The translations under genes were made by a program, and so were the position numbers. DNA of 64,000 bases from Citrobacter koseri (GTDB lineage: Bacteria > Pseudomonadota > Gammaproteobacteria > Enterobacterales > Enterobacteriaceae). This document shows positions 51,742-62,215 of this stretch, one piece after another. Numbering within the stretch: position 1 is the first letter of the stretch; each line of letters opens with the position of its first letter. The notes beneath the pieces are model-generated. The model did no database searches. It was given only the letters and a program-made list of their open reading frames with translations, and was not told the DNA's origin. The stretch is from NCBI GenBank assembly GCA_900446925.1, contig UAVY01000002.1, positions 496,001-560,000 on the forward strand, in the 5' to 3' direction.

Positions 51742-52089
51742 TTATTTTACGTAGGCCAGCAAACTCAGGGAATCGCGCGCCAGCGCTTTGCATTTTTTGG
51801 CGACGGGAATACCGATGCCGCTCAGATCGCGGTAGCTGTCTTCACCGAGGGATTTCATGTCGAAGGAGTCGTAATTGCTGAGGTCCCACTGGTTTTGCTG
51901 GGCAAAAAAGACCAGTGCGCGACGAATCTGACCGTTCGGGAGATTCTGGTAACCGCAGTCATTTTTCAGAAAGACGAACACCGCCGTTAAATCTGCCATA
52001 TCTTCGGCTTCGGATTCACTGAGCGCATAGCTGTTTGCGCATACGGCCATCAGGCTGCCGAACAACACTGTTCTGAAAAACGTCTTCAT
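51742..52089 (-). CDS. yacC: YacC, PulS/OutS-like protein
   Basis: 115 residues from ATG 52087-52089 (MKTFFRTVLFGSLMAVCANSYA, signal peptide), periplasmic. The mature part resembles the PulS/OutS pilotin fold, with two cysteines (NDCGYQN, AKKCKAL) likely forming a disulfide. No secretin partner is encoded nearby. Function unknown. A longer in-frame start at 52128 would precede the signal peptide and is unlikely. Confidence 0.88.
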   Translation of the reverse strand: MKTFFRTVLFGSLMAVCANSYALSESEAEDMADLTAVFVFLKNDCGYQNLPNGQIRRALVFFAQQNQWDLSNYDSFDMKSLGEDSYRDLSGIGIPVAKKCKALARDSLSLLAYVK

Positions 52090-52180
52090 TGCTTCTACCA
52101 CTGCATCACGGAAATTAAACGTTAGCACACTGCGGGCGAGGCGACGACATTTATTATTGTATCCGACGGACGTCTGTGAC

Positions 52181-52211
52181 TTGACCTTCCCGTAAGGGGA
52201 GGGTCTATGCT
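52181..52211 (+). promoter_or_regulatory. CueR-type copper promoter of cueO
   Basis: -35 TTGACC (52181-52186) and -10 TATGCT (52206-52211) separated by 19 bp, the over-long spacer of MerR-family promoters. A dyad ACCTTCC ... GGAGGGT (52184-52204) lies between them, one mismatch from the CueR consensus. Copper-loaded CueR should activate it. Confidence 0.8.
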
Positions 52212-52256
52212 CAAAGGTCAGACTGCGTCCCGCCGGTTGAAAATAAGGAAGTGATT

Positions 52257-53822
52257 ATGCAACGTCGTGATTTCTTAAAATATTCTGTGGCGCTTGGGGT
52301 CGCATCGGCACTGCCGTTGTGGAGCCGCGCCGTGTTTGCTGCGGAACGTCCCGCGTTACCCATTCCCGATCTTTTAACCGCCGACGCGCGCAATCACATT
52401 TCGCTGATTGTCAAAGCCGGACAGTCGACCTTCGCGGGTAAAACGGCAACGACCTGGGGCTACAACGGCACGCTACTCGGGCCGGCGCTTAAGCTGCGCA
52501 AAGGTCAGCGTATTACCGTGGATATTCATAACCAGCTTGCCGAGGAGACGACGCTGCACTGGCATGGGCTGGAAGTTCCCGGCGAGGTGGACGGCGGCCC
52601 GCAGGGGGTGATTGCGGCGGGCGGCAAGCGCTCCGTCACCTTCACGCCTGAACAGCGTGCGGCAACCTGCTGGTTCCACCCTCATCAGCATGGGAAAACC
52701 GGTCGTCAGGTGGCGATGGGACTGGCGGGCCTGGTACTGATTGAAGATGAAGACATTGGCAAACTGCTCCTGCCGAAACAGTGGGGGATAGACGATGTGC
52801 CGGTGATTATTCAGGACAAACAGTTTTCCCCTGACGGACAAATCAATTATCAGCTGGATATGATGACCGCCGCCGTCGGGTGGTTTGGCGACACGCTGCT
52901 GACCAACGGGGCGATTTATCCGCAACATGCTGCGCCAAAAGGCTGGCTGCGTCTGCGCCTGCTGAATGGCTGCAACGCGCGTTCATTGAACATCGCCACC
53001 AGCGACAACCGCCCGCTGTATGTTATCGCCAGCGATGGCGGCCTGCTGGCGGAGCCGGTGAAGGTAAACGCACTGCCCATATTAATGGGGGAGCGTTTCG
53101 AAGTGCTTATCGACATCAGCGACGGCAAAGCGTTTGAGTTGATGACGCTGCCCGTCAGCCAGATGGGGATGACGATCGCGCCGTTTGATAAACCGCACCC
53201 GGTTATGCATATTCAGCCGCTGGCGGTCACGGCCTCCGGCACCTTGCCGGATACGCTGACCACGATGCCTGCATTGCCTTCTCTTGATGGCCTGACGCAG
53301 CGAAAACTGCAACTGTCGATGGACCCGATGCTCGACATGATGGGTATGCAGATGTTGATGCAAAAGTATGGCGACCGGGCGATGGCGGGAATGGATCATG
53401 GGCAGATGATGGGGCATATGAATCATGGTTCAATGGATCACGGCAATGGTGGACATATGAACCACGGCGGGAAGTTCGATTTCCACAATGCCAATAAGAT
53501 CAACGGTCAGGCGTTTGATATGACGACACCGATGTTTGCCGCCGCCAAAGGGCAGTATGAGCGCTGGGTTATTTCCGGCGAAGGCGACATGATGCTGCAT
53601 CCGTTCCATATTCATGGTACGCAGTTCCGCATCCTGTCGGAAAACGGCAGCGCTCCGGCGGCGCATCGCGCAGGCTGGAAGGATACGGTGCGGGTTGAAG
53701 GCGGGATCAGCGAGGTGCTGGTGAAGTTTGATCACGAGGCATCGCAAGAACATGCTTACATGGCGCACTGCCATCTGCTGGAGCATGAAGATACAGGCAT
53801 GATGCTTGGCTTTACGGTATAA
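52257..53822 (+). CDS. cueO: Multicopper oxidase CueO
   Basis: Periplasmic cuprous oxidase for copper tolerance, exported folded by Tat ([10 protein letters not shown] twin-arginine). 521 residues. Copper ligands: HWHG, HPHQHG, HPFHIHG and [12 protein letters not shown]. The Met/His-rich segment (about residues 375-405, [18 protein letters not shown]) is the regulatory cuprous-binding region. Start ATG 52257 chosen over GTG 52251 because it is the ATG next to the Tat signal. Its last codons are copied downstream in a tandem repeat. Confidence 0.94.
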   Translation: MQRRDFLKYSVALGVASALPLWSRAVFAAERPALPIPDLLTADARNHISLIVKAGQSTFAGKTATTWGYNGTLLGPALKLRKGQRITVDIHNQLAEETTLHWHGLEVPGEVDGGPQGVIAAGGKRSVTFTPEQRAATCWFHPHQHGKTGRQVAMGLAGLVLIEDEDIGKLLLPKQWGIDDVPVIIQDKQFSPDGQINYQLDMMTAAVGWFGDTLLTNGAIYPQHAAPKGWLRLRLLNGCNARSLNIATSDNRPLYVIASDGGLLAEPVKVNALPILMGERFEVLIDISDGKAFELMTLPVSQMGMTIAPFDKPHPVMHIQPLAVTASGTLPDTLTTMPALPSLDGLTQRKLQLSMDPMLDMMGMQMLMQKYGDRAMAGMDHGQMMGHMNHGSMDHGNGGHMNHGGKFDFHNANKINGQAFDMTTPMFAAAKGQYERWVISGEGDMMLHPFHIHGTQFRILSENGSAPAAHRAGWKDTVRVEGGISEVLVKFDHEASQEHAYMAHCHLLEHEDTGMMLGFTV

Positions 53823-53972
53823 ACATGCCGGATGGCGCTGGCGCTTATCCGGCCTACAGTCTCGGTTTTACGGTATAAACATGCCGGATAGCGCTGACGC
53901 TTATCCGGCCTACAGTTTCGGTTTTACGGTATAAACATGCCGGATGGCACTGACGCTTATCCGGCCTACAGT
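53805..53972 (+). repeat. 3 x 56 bp tandem repeat carrying the cueO 3' end plus a REP unit
   Basis: Copies begin at 53805, 53861 and 53917, each exactly 56 bp. Copy 1 starts within cueO (CTTGGC TTTACGGTATAA, coding LGF TV stop); copies 2 and 3 start CTCGGT and TTCGGT and then repeat TTTACGGTATAA. Each is followed by an ACATGCCGGAT... REP palindrome ending CCGGCCTACAGT. The copies differ at a few scattered positions. Confidence 0.9.
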
Positions 53973-53985
53973 AAAATGAGCATCC

Positions 53986-54020
53986 TGTAGGCCGGATAAG
54001 GCGAAGCCGCCATCCGGCAT
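53986..54020. repeat. Inverted REP unit after gcd
   Basis: TGTAGGCCGGATAAGGCG to CCATCCGGCAT, opposite in orientation to the three units of the tandem array, immediately before the gcd stop. Together they form a BIME between convergent cueO and gcd. Confidence 0.85.
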
Positions 54021-54025
54021 AAACG

Positions 54026-56424
54026 TTACTGCGCGTCGTCAGGCAGAGCGTACGCGACAATATAGTCGCCCATCTTCGTCCCGAACGAACCGTGACCCCG
54101 GCGGAAATCACGACGTACTGCTTACCGTTGACTTCATACGTCATCGGCGTTGCCTGACCGCCTGCGGGCAGACGGCCTTCCCACAGTTTTTCACCATTGC
54201 TCATGTTGTAAGCGCGCAGGTAGTTATCTGCGGTCGCGGCAATAAACAGCACGTTGCCAGCGGTAGAGATTGGGCCGCCCAGCATTGGCATCCCCATATT
54301 GAACGGCACCTTAAACGGCATCGGGAACGGCATGCTGTCCTGCGGCGTACCAATACGTTTTTTCCAGACAACTTCGTTGGTTTTCAGATCCAGCGCGGAG
54401 ATGTAACCCCAGGCAGGCTGTTTACACGGCAGACCAAACGGCGACAGGAACGGGTTCAGCGTCACGCCATACGGTACGCCATACTGCGGTTGAATACCCG
54501 ATTCTGAACCGGTGCCTTTGGCATCTTCCGGCGGCTCCATCGGATTACCCGGGCCGCGTGGGATCAGTTTAGAGACAAACGGCAGCGCCATCGGGTTGGC
54601 AATCGCCACCTGACGGTTCGGATCGACGGAAATGCCGCCCCATTCGAACATACCGAGGTTGCCCGGGAAGACCAGCGTGCCTTTTTCTGACGGAGGGGTA
54701 AAGATTCCTTCATAACGCATCTGATGGAACATCACGCGGCACACCAGCTGATCGAACATGGTGGCGCCCCCACATATCTGCACCGGTCAGGTCTTTCGTC
54801 GGACGGAAGCTCAAATCAGAGAACGGCTGCGTTTTGGTGACGTAATCCCCTTTGGCCGCGCCCTGCGGCACCGGTTTTTCCGGGGCAGGCACCACAAGCT
54901 GACCATTGCGACGGTCCAGCACGAAAATATTACCGGTTTTTGCCGGAGCGTAGATGACCGGAACGGTTTGCCCTTTCACGGTGATATCCGCCAGCGTTGG
55001 CTGAGACGGCATATCCATATCCCACAGATCGTGATGAACGGTCCTGATAGCTCCAGGCCAGCTTACCGGTCGTTGCATTGAGCGCCAGGATCGAGCTGGC
55101 ATAGCGCTCCTGCTCTGGCGTACGGTTGCCGCCCCAGATATCCGGGGTGGTGACGCCCATCGGCAGATAGACCAGATCCAGCTTTGCGTCATACGCGGCT
55201 GGCGCCCAGGAGTTTGGCGAGTTTGGCGTGAAGTGGTGCTCATCCGACGGGATCGCGTTCGGGTCTTTCGCACCGGGATCGAATTGCCCACAGCAGTTTA
55301 CCGCTGTTCACGTCAAAGCCGCGAATAACCCCGGACGGCTCGCGGGTAGAGAAGTTATCGGTGACGGCGCCTGCAATGACGATCACCTTGTCGGTCACGA
55401 CCGGCGGTGATGTGGGTTCATACATGCCCGGCGTAGTGACCGGCATATTGGTTTGCAGGTTCAGAATGCCGTTGTTGGCAAAGGATTCGCACAGCTTGCC
55501 GTTGTCTGCGTTGAGGGCGAAAATACGGCCATCGTTCACCGGCAGAATAATGCGGCGCGGGCAGTCTGAAACGACATCCGGCGAGGCGTTATCGGCCGTG
55601 GCTTCATGATAGGAGACGCCACGGCAGGTGACATGCTGGAAGCTGGGATCGGTATTGAGCTGCGGGTCGAAATGCCACTTCTCTTTCCCGCTCGCCGCGT
55701 CCAGCGCGAACAGACGCTGGTGGGCGGTACACAGATACAGCGTATCGCCGACTTTAATCGGGTCACTTCGTTGGTGATTTCACCCGGATCGTTCGGCTGC
55801 TTCAGATCGCCGGTACGGAACACCCACGCCTCTTTCAGGTTGTGGACGTTATCAGCCGTGATCTGCTTCAGCGGAGAGTAGCGCTGCCCTTCCTGATTGC
55901 GGCCATAGGCAGGCCAGTCCTGGTCCGCTACCGGAGAGATCGGTTCGGCAGGCACCGCGTCCGCGCTTAGCGTACCGTTGATCTCTTGCGGGTCGTTGAA
56001 GCCAGCCCAGGTGAGGATGCCGCCGCTTATCAGCAGGGCAACCACCAGTGCGCTGACAGCGCCGCTGGAAGGGACGCTCAGGCGATGCCAGACAAACGGT
56101 AAAATCAGCCAGATGCCGAAGAAGACCAGAATGTCGCTACGCGGGGTCAGCGCCCAGAAGTCGAAGCCGACTTCCCACCACGCCCCCAGATCATAGTGGC
56201 GAGGAGCAGGGGCGGCCATACAGCCACAGCGCGGAACGCTTGCTGCGCCATAATAGCCCGGCGACGCCAAGCATGACGATGCCCGCAATCGGGTAGTACC
56301 AGGAGCCGCCGATGGCGACCAAGCCAGCCGCCGCCGATCAGCAGATACAGCCCGCAGAGTGCAGCGAAGAGGGGCTGTCAGCGTCACGAGAAGCCCGTGG
56401 CGCTTTTGCGTTGTTATTTGCCAT
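54026..56424 (-). CDS. gcd: PQQ-dependent glucose dehydrogenase Gcd (12 indel sites)
   Basis: Inner-membrane quinoprotein oxidising glucose to gluconolactone in the periplasm and passing electrons to ubiquinone. Start ATG 56422-56424 (MANNNAKAPR); five N-terminal membrane segments, then the eight-bladed PQQ propeller (DQDWPAYGRNQEGQRYSPL, GGNRTPEQERYASS, PAWGYISALDLKTNEVVW). About ten extra and two missing bases scatter it over all frames. Net +8 over 797 codons matches the standard 796 residues exactly. As sequenced no frame covers the protein; I regard this as error. Apo-enzyme unless PQQ is supplied, as in E. coli. Confidence 0.88.
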
Positions 56425-56632
56425 AAAAAGATACCCATCTCAATTTGTTAATTTTTTAGTAGCAATTAATTATAGGATTTAACAAGTGTGATCGTCATCA
56501 CAAAATGAGCTTTTATTAACAGATGCCGCGAATAAATACTTTTGCTGGTATGACTGCGTGCCTTGCGCTTCGATGCTGTCTTATCAAGAGCAGGCATGAA
56601 GTGATTTGTTTTTAAATCATATGGTTAGAGAT

Positions 56633-57171
56633 ATGAAACATACTGTAGAAGTAATGATCCCCGAAGCGGAGATCAAAGCGCGCATTGCCGAACTGGGTCG
56701 TCAGATTACTGAACGTTATAAAGACAGCGGCAGTGACATGGTGCTGGTAGGTCTGCTGCGTGGCTCATTTATGTTTATGGCGGATCTGTGCCGCGAGGTA
56801 CAGGTGTCTCATGAAGTCGATTTTATGACCGCCTCCAGCTACGGTAGCGGCATGTCCACCACTCGTGATGTGAAAATTCTCAAGGACCTGGATGAAGATA
56901 TCCGTGGCAAGGACGTTCTGATTGTCGAAGATATTATCGATTCCGGGGAATACGCTGTCGAAAGTGCGGGAAATCCTGAGCCTGCGTGAGCCAAAGTCTC
57001 TGGCGATTTGTACGCTGCTGGATAAGCCGTCTCGCCGTGAGGTTGACGTCCCGGTTGAGTTTATCGGTTTCTCGATCCCGGATGAGTTCGTTGTGGGTTA
57101 CGGCATCGACTATGCTCAGCGTTATTCGCCATCTGCCGTATGTTGGTAAAGTGGTGCTGCTGGACGAGTAA
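56633..57171 (+). CDS. hpt: Hypoxanthine phosphoribosyltransferase Hpt
   Basis: Purine salvage of hypoxanthine (and guanine weakly) with PRPP. Start ATG 56633 ([14 protein letters not shown]); an in-frame ATG at 56621 (MVRD) is an alternative. PRPP motif [11 protein letters not shown]. Extra bases at 56945-56948 (G) and 57124-57125 (T) interrupt the second half; corrected 178 residues ending KVVLLDE. Confidence 0.92.
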
Positions 57172-57180
57172 GAACGTTGT

Positions 57181-57250
57181 GCCGGATGGCGCTACAGGTA
57201 CTATGTCCGTAGAAATGTAGGCCGGGTAAGGCGTAGCCGCCACCCGGCAA
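57181..57250. repeat. REP-like pair between hpt and can
   Basis: GCCGGATGGCGCTAC near 57181 and the longer unit TGTAGGCCGGGTAAGGCG to CCACCCGGCA (about 57218-57250), between convergent genes. Confidence 0.75.
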
Positions 57251-57257
57251 TACACGT

Positions 57258-57922
57258 TTACTTGTGGGTTAATATGCTTTTTGCTGAGGTTTGAAACCCC
57301 CCGACGATAGCGCTGTTCCAGCGTTTCACGGTTGGTCGCCGTGACTTCCAGATCGCGCCAGCAGGCCGTCGTGAATACCGTAGGCCCAGCCGTGAATCGT
57401 CACTTTCTGACCGCGTTTCCACGCGGACTGCATGATGGTTGAGTGGCCCAGGTTGTATACCTGTTCCATCACGTTCAGCTCGCACAGGGTATCGATTCGA
57501 CGCTCCTGCGGCATTTCTCCGAGTAATGAGCTATGTTTGAACCAGATATCGCGAATGTGCAGCAACCAGTTGTTAATTAACCCCAGTTCCGGGTTTTCAA
57601 CAGCCGCCTGGACGCCGCCACAACCGTAGTGACCACAAATAATAATGTGTTCAACTTCCAGTACATCGACGGCATACTGCACCACGGAGAGGCAGTTGAG
57701 ATCGGTATGAATAACCAGGTTGGCAACATTGCGGTGAACAAATAATTCGCCCGGCTCAAGGCCGGTTAAACGTTCTGCGGGAACGCGGCTGTCGGAACAT
57801 CCAATCCATAGAAAGCGCGGTTTCTGCGCTTGCGCCAGTTTCTCAAAAAATCCGGGATCCTCTTCCACCAGCATTTTTGACCATAGTGCATTGTTGCTGA
57901 TGAGTGTATCTATGTCTTTCAT
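57258..57922 (-). CDS. can: Beta-carbonic anhydrase Can
   Basis: Zinc enzyme interconverting CO2 and bicarbonate, needed for growth in air. Start ATG 57920-57922 ([18 protein letters not shown]). Zinc ligands: Cys and Asp in GCSDSRVP, His and Cys in GHYGCGGVQ. Extra bases at 57358-57359 and 57266-57268 disturb the last 20-odd codons; corrected end KHINHK at TAA 57258-57260, 220 residues. It diverges from yadG with an ERIC between them. Confidence 0.92.
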
Positions 57923-57993
57923 GGAGGTTAACGACCTGTAACCAAATAAGTGCGTTGGGCTAATATAGGGCAACTCCGGGATTATTTAAACCA

Positions 57994-58119
57994 TATACTC
58001 GTCATTCTTCACGTTGCAGGTGCGTTGGCTTCCTCGCTCACCCCGGTCACTTACTGGTGTAAGCTTCCGGGGATTCACTGCGTTGCCGCCTTCCTGCAAC
58101 TCGAATTATTTAGAGTGTA
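57994..58119. repeat. ERIC element between can and yadG
   Basis: About 126 bp. TCGCTCACCCCGGTCAC and GTAAGCTTCCGGGGATTCAC match the ERIC core, with GTTGCAGGTGCGTTGGC and TTCCTGCAACTCGAATTA flanks. It is better preserved than the lpxC-secM copy. It lies between the divergent starts and may alter their leaders. Confidence 0.88.
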
Positions 58120-58154
58120 AATAAAGTGTAAGAACGTAAGGTAAGTAAAAATTC

Positions 58155-59088
58155 ATGACCATTGCACTGGAACTTCAGCAACTTAAAAAAACGTATCCGG
58201 GCGGCGTTCAGGCGCTCCGTGGGATCGATTTGCAAGGTTGAGGCGGGTGATTTTTATGCGCTTCTGGGGCCAAACGGGGCGGGGAAATCAACCACCATTG
58301 GCATTATCAGCTCGCTGGTTAACAAAACCTCCGGGCGCGTCTGCGTCTTTGGTTACGACCTTGAAAAAGATGTGGTCAACGCCAAACGCCAGCTTGGCCT
58401 GGTGCCGCAGGAATTTAACTTCAACCCGTTTGAAACCGTCCAGCAGATCGTCGTCAATCAGGCGGGGTACTACGGCGTTGAGCGTAAAGAAGCCGTTGCG
58501 CGCAGCGAAAAGTACCTGAAACAACCTCGATCTGTGGGAAAAACGTAACGAACGTGCGCGTATGCTCTCCGGCGGGATGAAGCGTCGTTTGATGATCGCC
58601 CGGGCGCTGATGCATGAGCCGAAACTGTTGATTCTGGATGAACCCACCGCAGGGGTGGATATTGAACTTCGCCGCTCAATGTGGGGGCTTTTTTGAAGGA
58701 TTTAAACGACAAAGGCACCACGATTATCCTGACGACGCACTATCTTGAAGAAGCGGAAATGCTGTGTCGCAACATCGGTATCATTCAGCACGGCGCGCTG
58801 GTGGAAAACACCTCGATGAAAAATCTGCTCTCTAAGCTGAAATCCGAGACGTTTATTCTCGATCTGGCGGCGAAAAGCCCGCTGCCGAGGCTGGAAGGCT
58901 ATCAGTACCGTCTGGTGGATACCTCGACGCTGGAGGTCGAAGTATTGCGGGAAACAGGGCATCAATAGCGTCTTTTCGCAAACTGAGCAGCCAGGGCGTT
59001 CAGGTTCTCAGTATGCGTAACAAGGCAAACCGCCCTGGAAGAACTGTTTGTCTCTCTGGTGCATGATAAAAAAGGAGATCGCGGATGA
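58155..59088 (+). CDS. yadG: ABC transporter ATPase YadG
   Basis: ATPase subunit of an ABC-2 type exporter with YadH; substrate unknown. Start ATG 58155 ([17 protein letters not shown]). Walker [10 protein letters not shown], signature LSGGMKRRL, Walker [11 protein letters not shown] and the switch [10 protein letters not shown] are all readable, but in different frames because of seven extra bases between 58235 and 59038. Subtracting seven gives 309 codons, 308 residues. Overlaps the yadH start. Confidence 0.9.
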
Positions 59089-59864
59089 TGCAGCTGTATT
59101 TGGGTCGCGCTGAAAAGCATCTGGGCGAAAGAGATTAACCGCTTTATGCGTATCTGGGTGCAGACGCTGGTGCCCGCCGGTCATCCACCATGACGCTCTA
59201 TTTTATTAATCTTCGGTAATCTGATCGGCTCACGCATTTGGCGAGATGCACGGTTTTAGCTATATGCAGTTTATCGTGCCGGGCTTAATCATGATGGCGG
59301 TGATCACCAACGCGTATGCCAATGTGGCCTCATCCTTCTTTAGCGCCAAATTCCAGCGCAACATTGAAGAACTGCTGGTGGCGCCTGTCCCGACGCACGT
59401 CATTATCGTCGGATATATTGGCGGCGGCGTGGCGCGCGGGCTGTGCGTAGGGGTTCTGGTTACGGTGATTTCGCTGTTCTTTGTGCCGTTCCAGGTACAC
59501 TCTTGGGTGTTCGTGGCGTTAACGCTGGTGCTGACGGCGGTGCTGTTTTCGCTGGCAGGGCTGCTGAACTCGGTCTTTGCGAAGACCTTTGATGATATCA
59601 GCCTGATCCCGACGTTCGTGCTGACGCCGCTCACTTACCTGGGGCGGGGTGTTTTATTCCCTGGACGCTGCTACCGCCGTTCTGGCAAGGATTGTCGCAT
59701 CTGAACCCGATTGTCTACATGATCAGCGGCTTCCGCTATGGTTTCCTGGGCATTCACGACGTACCGCTGGTCACTACGTTCGGCGTGCTGGCCGTGTTTA
59801 TCCTGGCGTTTTACCTGCTGTGGCTGGTACTTAATTCAAGCGCGGACGCGGCTTGCGCACGTAA
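59085..59864 (+). CDS. yadH: ABC-2 type permease YadH
   Basis: Six-helix membrane partner of YadG. Start ATG 59085 overlapping the yadG stop (ATGA). MHGFSYMQFIVPGLIMMAVI, FQRNIEELLVAPV and GFRYGFLGIHDVPL are family hallmarks. Nine extra bases (several before 59250, then about 59641-59666 and 59833-59840) break it; subtracting nine leaves 257 codons, 256 residues. This is the densest indel patch in the window. Confidence 0.9.
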
Positions 59865-59967
59865 TGTTTTTCCTCTCCTCCGCCGGGGGGAGAGGCAGAC
59901 TTTGACGTTTATCACCCTTACTCATTTATCACACTGATAAACTACTTGCTTGCTAAGGAGGTAGGCT

Positions 59968-60409
59968 ATGTTGGGTTGGGTGATTACCTGTCATGACGAT
60001 CGCGCGCAGGAGCTACAGGATCGTCTGGAAGAAAAACATGGCCCGCTGGCGCAGTGCCGGGCGGTGAACTTCTGGCGCGGCCTGAGTACCAATATGCTCA
60101 GCCGTATGATGTGTGAAGCATTACACCAGGCGGATTCCGGCGATGGGGTGATCTTTTTAACGGACACGTCCGGCGCCGCGCCTTATCGTGTGGCGTCGCT
60201 GATGAGCCATAAACATTCCGGCTGCGAAGTGATTGCTGGTGTGACGTATTCATTGCTTGAAGAAATGCTTGCCGCACGGGAATCCATGAGCAGCGCGGCG
60301 TTCCGTGACACCATTGTTTCCCTCGGCGCGCCCGATGTCACCAGTCTCTGGCATCAACAGCAAAAAAAATCCGCCTTTTGTGCTAAAGCATGATTTGTAC
60401 GCGTACTGA
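59968..60409 (+). CDS. yadI: PTS EIIA-mannose-like protein YadI
   Basis: Predicted EIIA component of a mannose-class phosphotransferase system; the phosphorylatable His is His9 in WVITCHDDR. No cognate EIIB/C/D genes are adjacent. An extra A in the run 60362-60369 spoils the last residues; corrected end QQQKNPPFVLKHDLYAY at TGA 60407-60409, 146 residues. Confidence 0.9.
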
Positions 60410-60432
60410 CGGTCAATTCGTGGAAGCGATGA

Positions 60433-60457
60433 TGCGGCTGACAGGTAGTCAGCCGCA
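60433..60457. terminator. Hairpin between yadI and the fimbrial operon
   Basis: Perfect 10-bp stem TGCGGCTGAC / GTCAGCCGCA with a 5-base loop between convergent stops; no long T-run. Confidence 0.6.
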
Positions 60458-60464
60458 GGGAACG

Positions 60465-61580
60465 TTATTCGTAGCTGAGGGTGAAAGTACCGACGGTTTC
60501 AAAAGTGCCGGCTTTAATTGTACCGATTTTGATTAACTGCCCGGTGAAATCCAGACCAATAGATTCATGATACCACTCACGATTTCCGCTGTAGGTGATA
60601 CCGACACGCTCCGAACCGTCTACCTTCATTGTTTGTGTGTTGTTATTGATAATGGAACGAATTTTAACGCCCACGCCCTCGGCGCTCCCTGAAGAGTTGG
60701 TGAGAATCGTATTGTCTGCGCCATGATTGCCGGTCAGGGTGACGGTAACGGTCGTCAATGAGCAGCGGAATAAGTTAAACGTAAACGGCTTTTCTACCGA
60801 CTCGCCCGTTTTTTCGAAATCGGAACGGTAAAAGTCGCCAAAATCCACGTCCCTATCGTATTCGTCATTATTTATCCCCATCCCCTGGCAGGTCGGCTCC
60901 ATGACGGAAAACGCCATCGATGCTCCACTCATCATAAGGTCGAGATCGTTTTGCCCGGCATCTCCTATGTGCAGAGTACCGATTTTCCCTGGCAGCGCGT
61001 TCCCGTCCGTCTGACCATTTCGGGGGTGGTAGTCTGGCGTCTGATACATCGTGACGAAGATATCCCAGTTGCGTGTTGCGCTAGGCCCCGTCCAGGGGGC
61101 ATCGCCATGGCTTGGGAAGGTTGACGTTCCTCCGGGCAGCGGCAGGTTTAAATCCAGATCGTTAGTGTTGTTGCCGTTGTGGCAGTTCCCGATACACCTC
61201 ACGGAATAGGTGTAAACAATGCCGGGAATCGAGGTTTTGAGCAGCCCGGTAGGGCCATCTGACCCCTGAGTGGTATATTGATCCCACAAATTGGCGTCGG
61301 TAGGGCCGGTCAACGTTACGGCATTGCTCCCATTACCTCCGCATGTGATGGGCGCCGCTCCCTGGAATAAAGGGAAATCACCCTCCATAGACTGAGGGTT
61401 CATAATGATGAGCGGCGTATCGATGCCTCCGATGGGGCCAATGAGCGTTCTGGCAGTCCAGAAAGCAGGTATACTGGCCTGCTGTGTCGTAAAATGACAT
61501 GCGGTGTCTGCTAACGCTTGCCTGGCGAAAATGGAGAGCACGCAAAATAATAGCGGCAGTAAATAGCGTAATTTCATCAT
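60465..61580 (-). CDS. staG: Fimbrial tip adhesin-like subunit (StaG/YadC type)
   Basis: 371 residues with signal peptide (to about QALA), an N-terminal lectin-like domain of about 200 residues with two Cys pairs, and a C-terminal pilin domain ending TFTLSYE, the donor-strand-accepting type. Two-domain layout and last position in the operon mark it as the adhesin. The gene name is tentative: the operon occupies the yadI-adjacent site of Salmonella sta and is collinear with E. coli yadC-K-L-M. Receptor unknown. Confidence 0.75.
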   Translation of the reverse strand: MMKLRYLLPLLFCVLSIFARQALADTACHFTTQQASIPAFWTARTLIGPIGGIDTPLIIMNPQSMEGDFPLFQGAAPITCGGNGSNAVTLTGPTDANLWDQYTTQGSDGPTGLLKTSIPGIVYTYSVRCIGNCHNGNNTNDLDLNLPLPGGTSTFPSHGDAPWTGPSATRNWDIFVTMYQTPDYHPRNGQTDGNALPGKIGTLHIGDAGQNDLDLMMSGASMAFSVMEPTCQGMGINNDEYDRDVDFGDFYRSDFEKTGESVEKPFTFNLFRCSLTTVTVTLTGNHGADNTILTNSSGSAEGVGVKIRSIINNNTQTMKVDGSERVGITYSGNREWYHESIGLDFTGQLIKIGTIKAGTFETVGTFTLSYE

Positions 61581-61588
61581 AAATCCCT

Positions 61589-62197
61589 TTACTGATAGGT
61601 TACATTGACCACCACATTGCTGGTCACCAGTCCGTTGCCGACATCGCCCGTGTTCTGGTAGCGGGCGTAAAACACATAATCTGCTGGAAAGAGCGGTGCC
61701 GCTTGCTCGCTAAGGTCATACGCTACGTCGGAACTGCCATCGCTATTCAATACGTTCGTGTGGTGTGTGGCGGAAAAAACAACCACACCGACATTTCTGG
61801 CCTGATCGCTGACCGCGTTATTGATAAATACCTGGCTGTTGTCGGGGTTTATACCGAATTGCGGTTCAAATCGAAAATGAAGCTGCTGGCTTCCTTCGCT
61901 TCCTGCTGGCGGCACGTCGCAGTTGACAACCTGAATGGTAAACGTTGTACCGCCAGCGTCCGTTTCCGGCCGCAGGCGATCGCTGTTGTCCGTATTGTAA
62001 AACCAACTGCGCGTGACGGTTGGCAACTCGACATTACCGCCATTTTCCAGGCTTACTTGGCAGGTATTGGCCAGAATCTTCGCCTTAAAATTGACGTCCA
62101 TTCCGCTGTCGTCAGCCTGACTGACGACAGGCCACAGTCCTGCCAGGCCCACCAGCAGGGCGAAAGTAAATCGCATAAAAAATAGTGTCTGTCGCAT
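61589..62197 (-). CDS. staF: Minor fimbrial subunit (StaF/YadK type)
   Basis: 202 residues, signal peptide ending QADD, then a single pilin domain (FKAKILANTCQVSLENGG, Cys pair) ending VVNVTYQ, the penultimate-tyrosine chaperone-recognition pattern. Eight bp before the adhesin gene. Likely tip or adaptor subunit. Name tentative. Confidence 0.72.
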   Translation of the reverse strand: MRQTLFFMRFTFALLVGLAGLWPVVSQADDSGMDVNFKAKILANTCQVSLENGGNVELPTVTRSWFYNTDNSDRLRPETDAGGTTFTIQVVNCDVPPAGSEGSQQLHFRFEPQFGINPDNSQVFINNAVSDQARNVGVVVFSATHHTNVLNSDGSSDVAYDLSEQAAPLFPADYVFYARYQNTGDVGNGLVTSNVVVNVTYQ

Positions 62198-62215
62198 AGT
62201 TGCCCGCTGGCTACA

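Noticed and set aside
53823..54020. REP cluster as a CRISPR array
   Set aside because: Units are palindromic REP elements without unique spacers; the tandem period of 56 bp has no variable spacer content and no cas genes are nearby.
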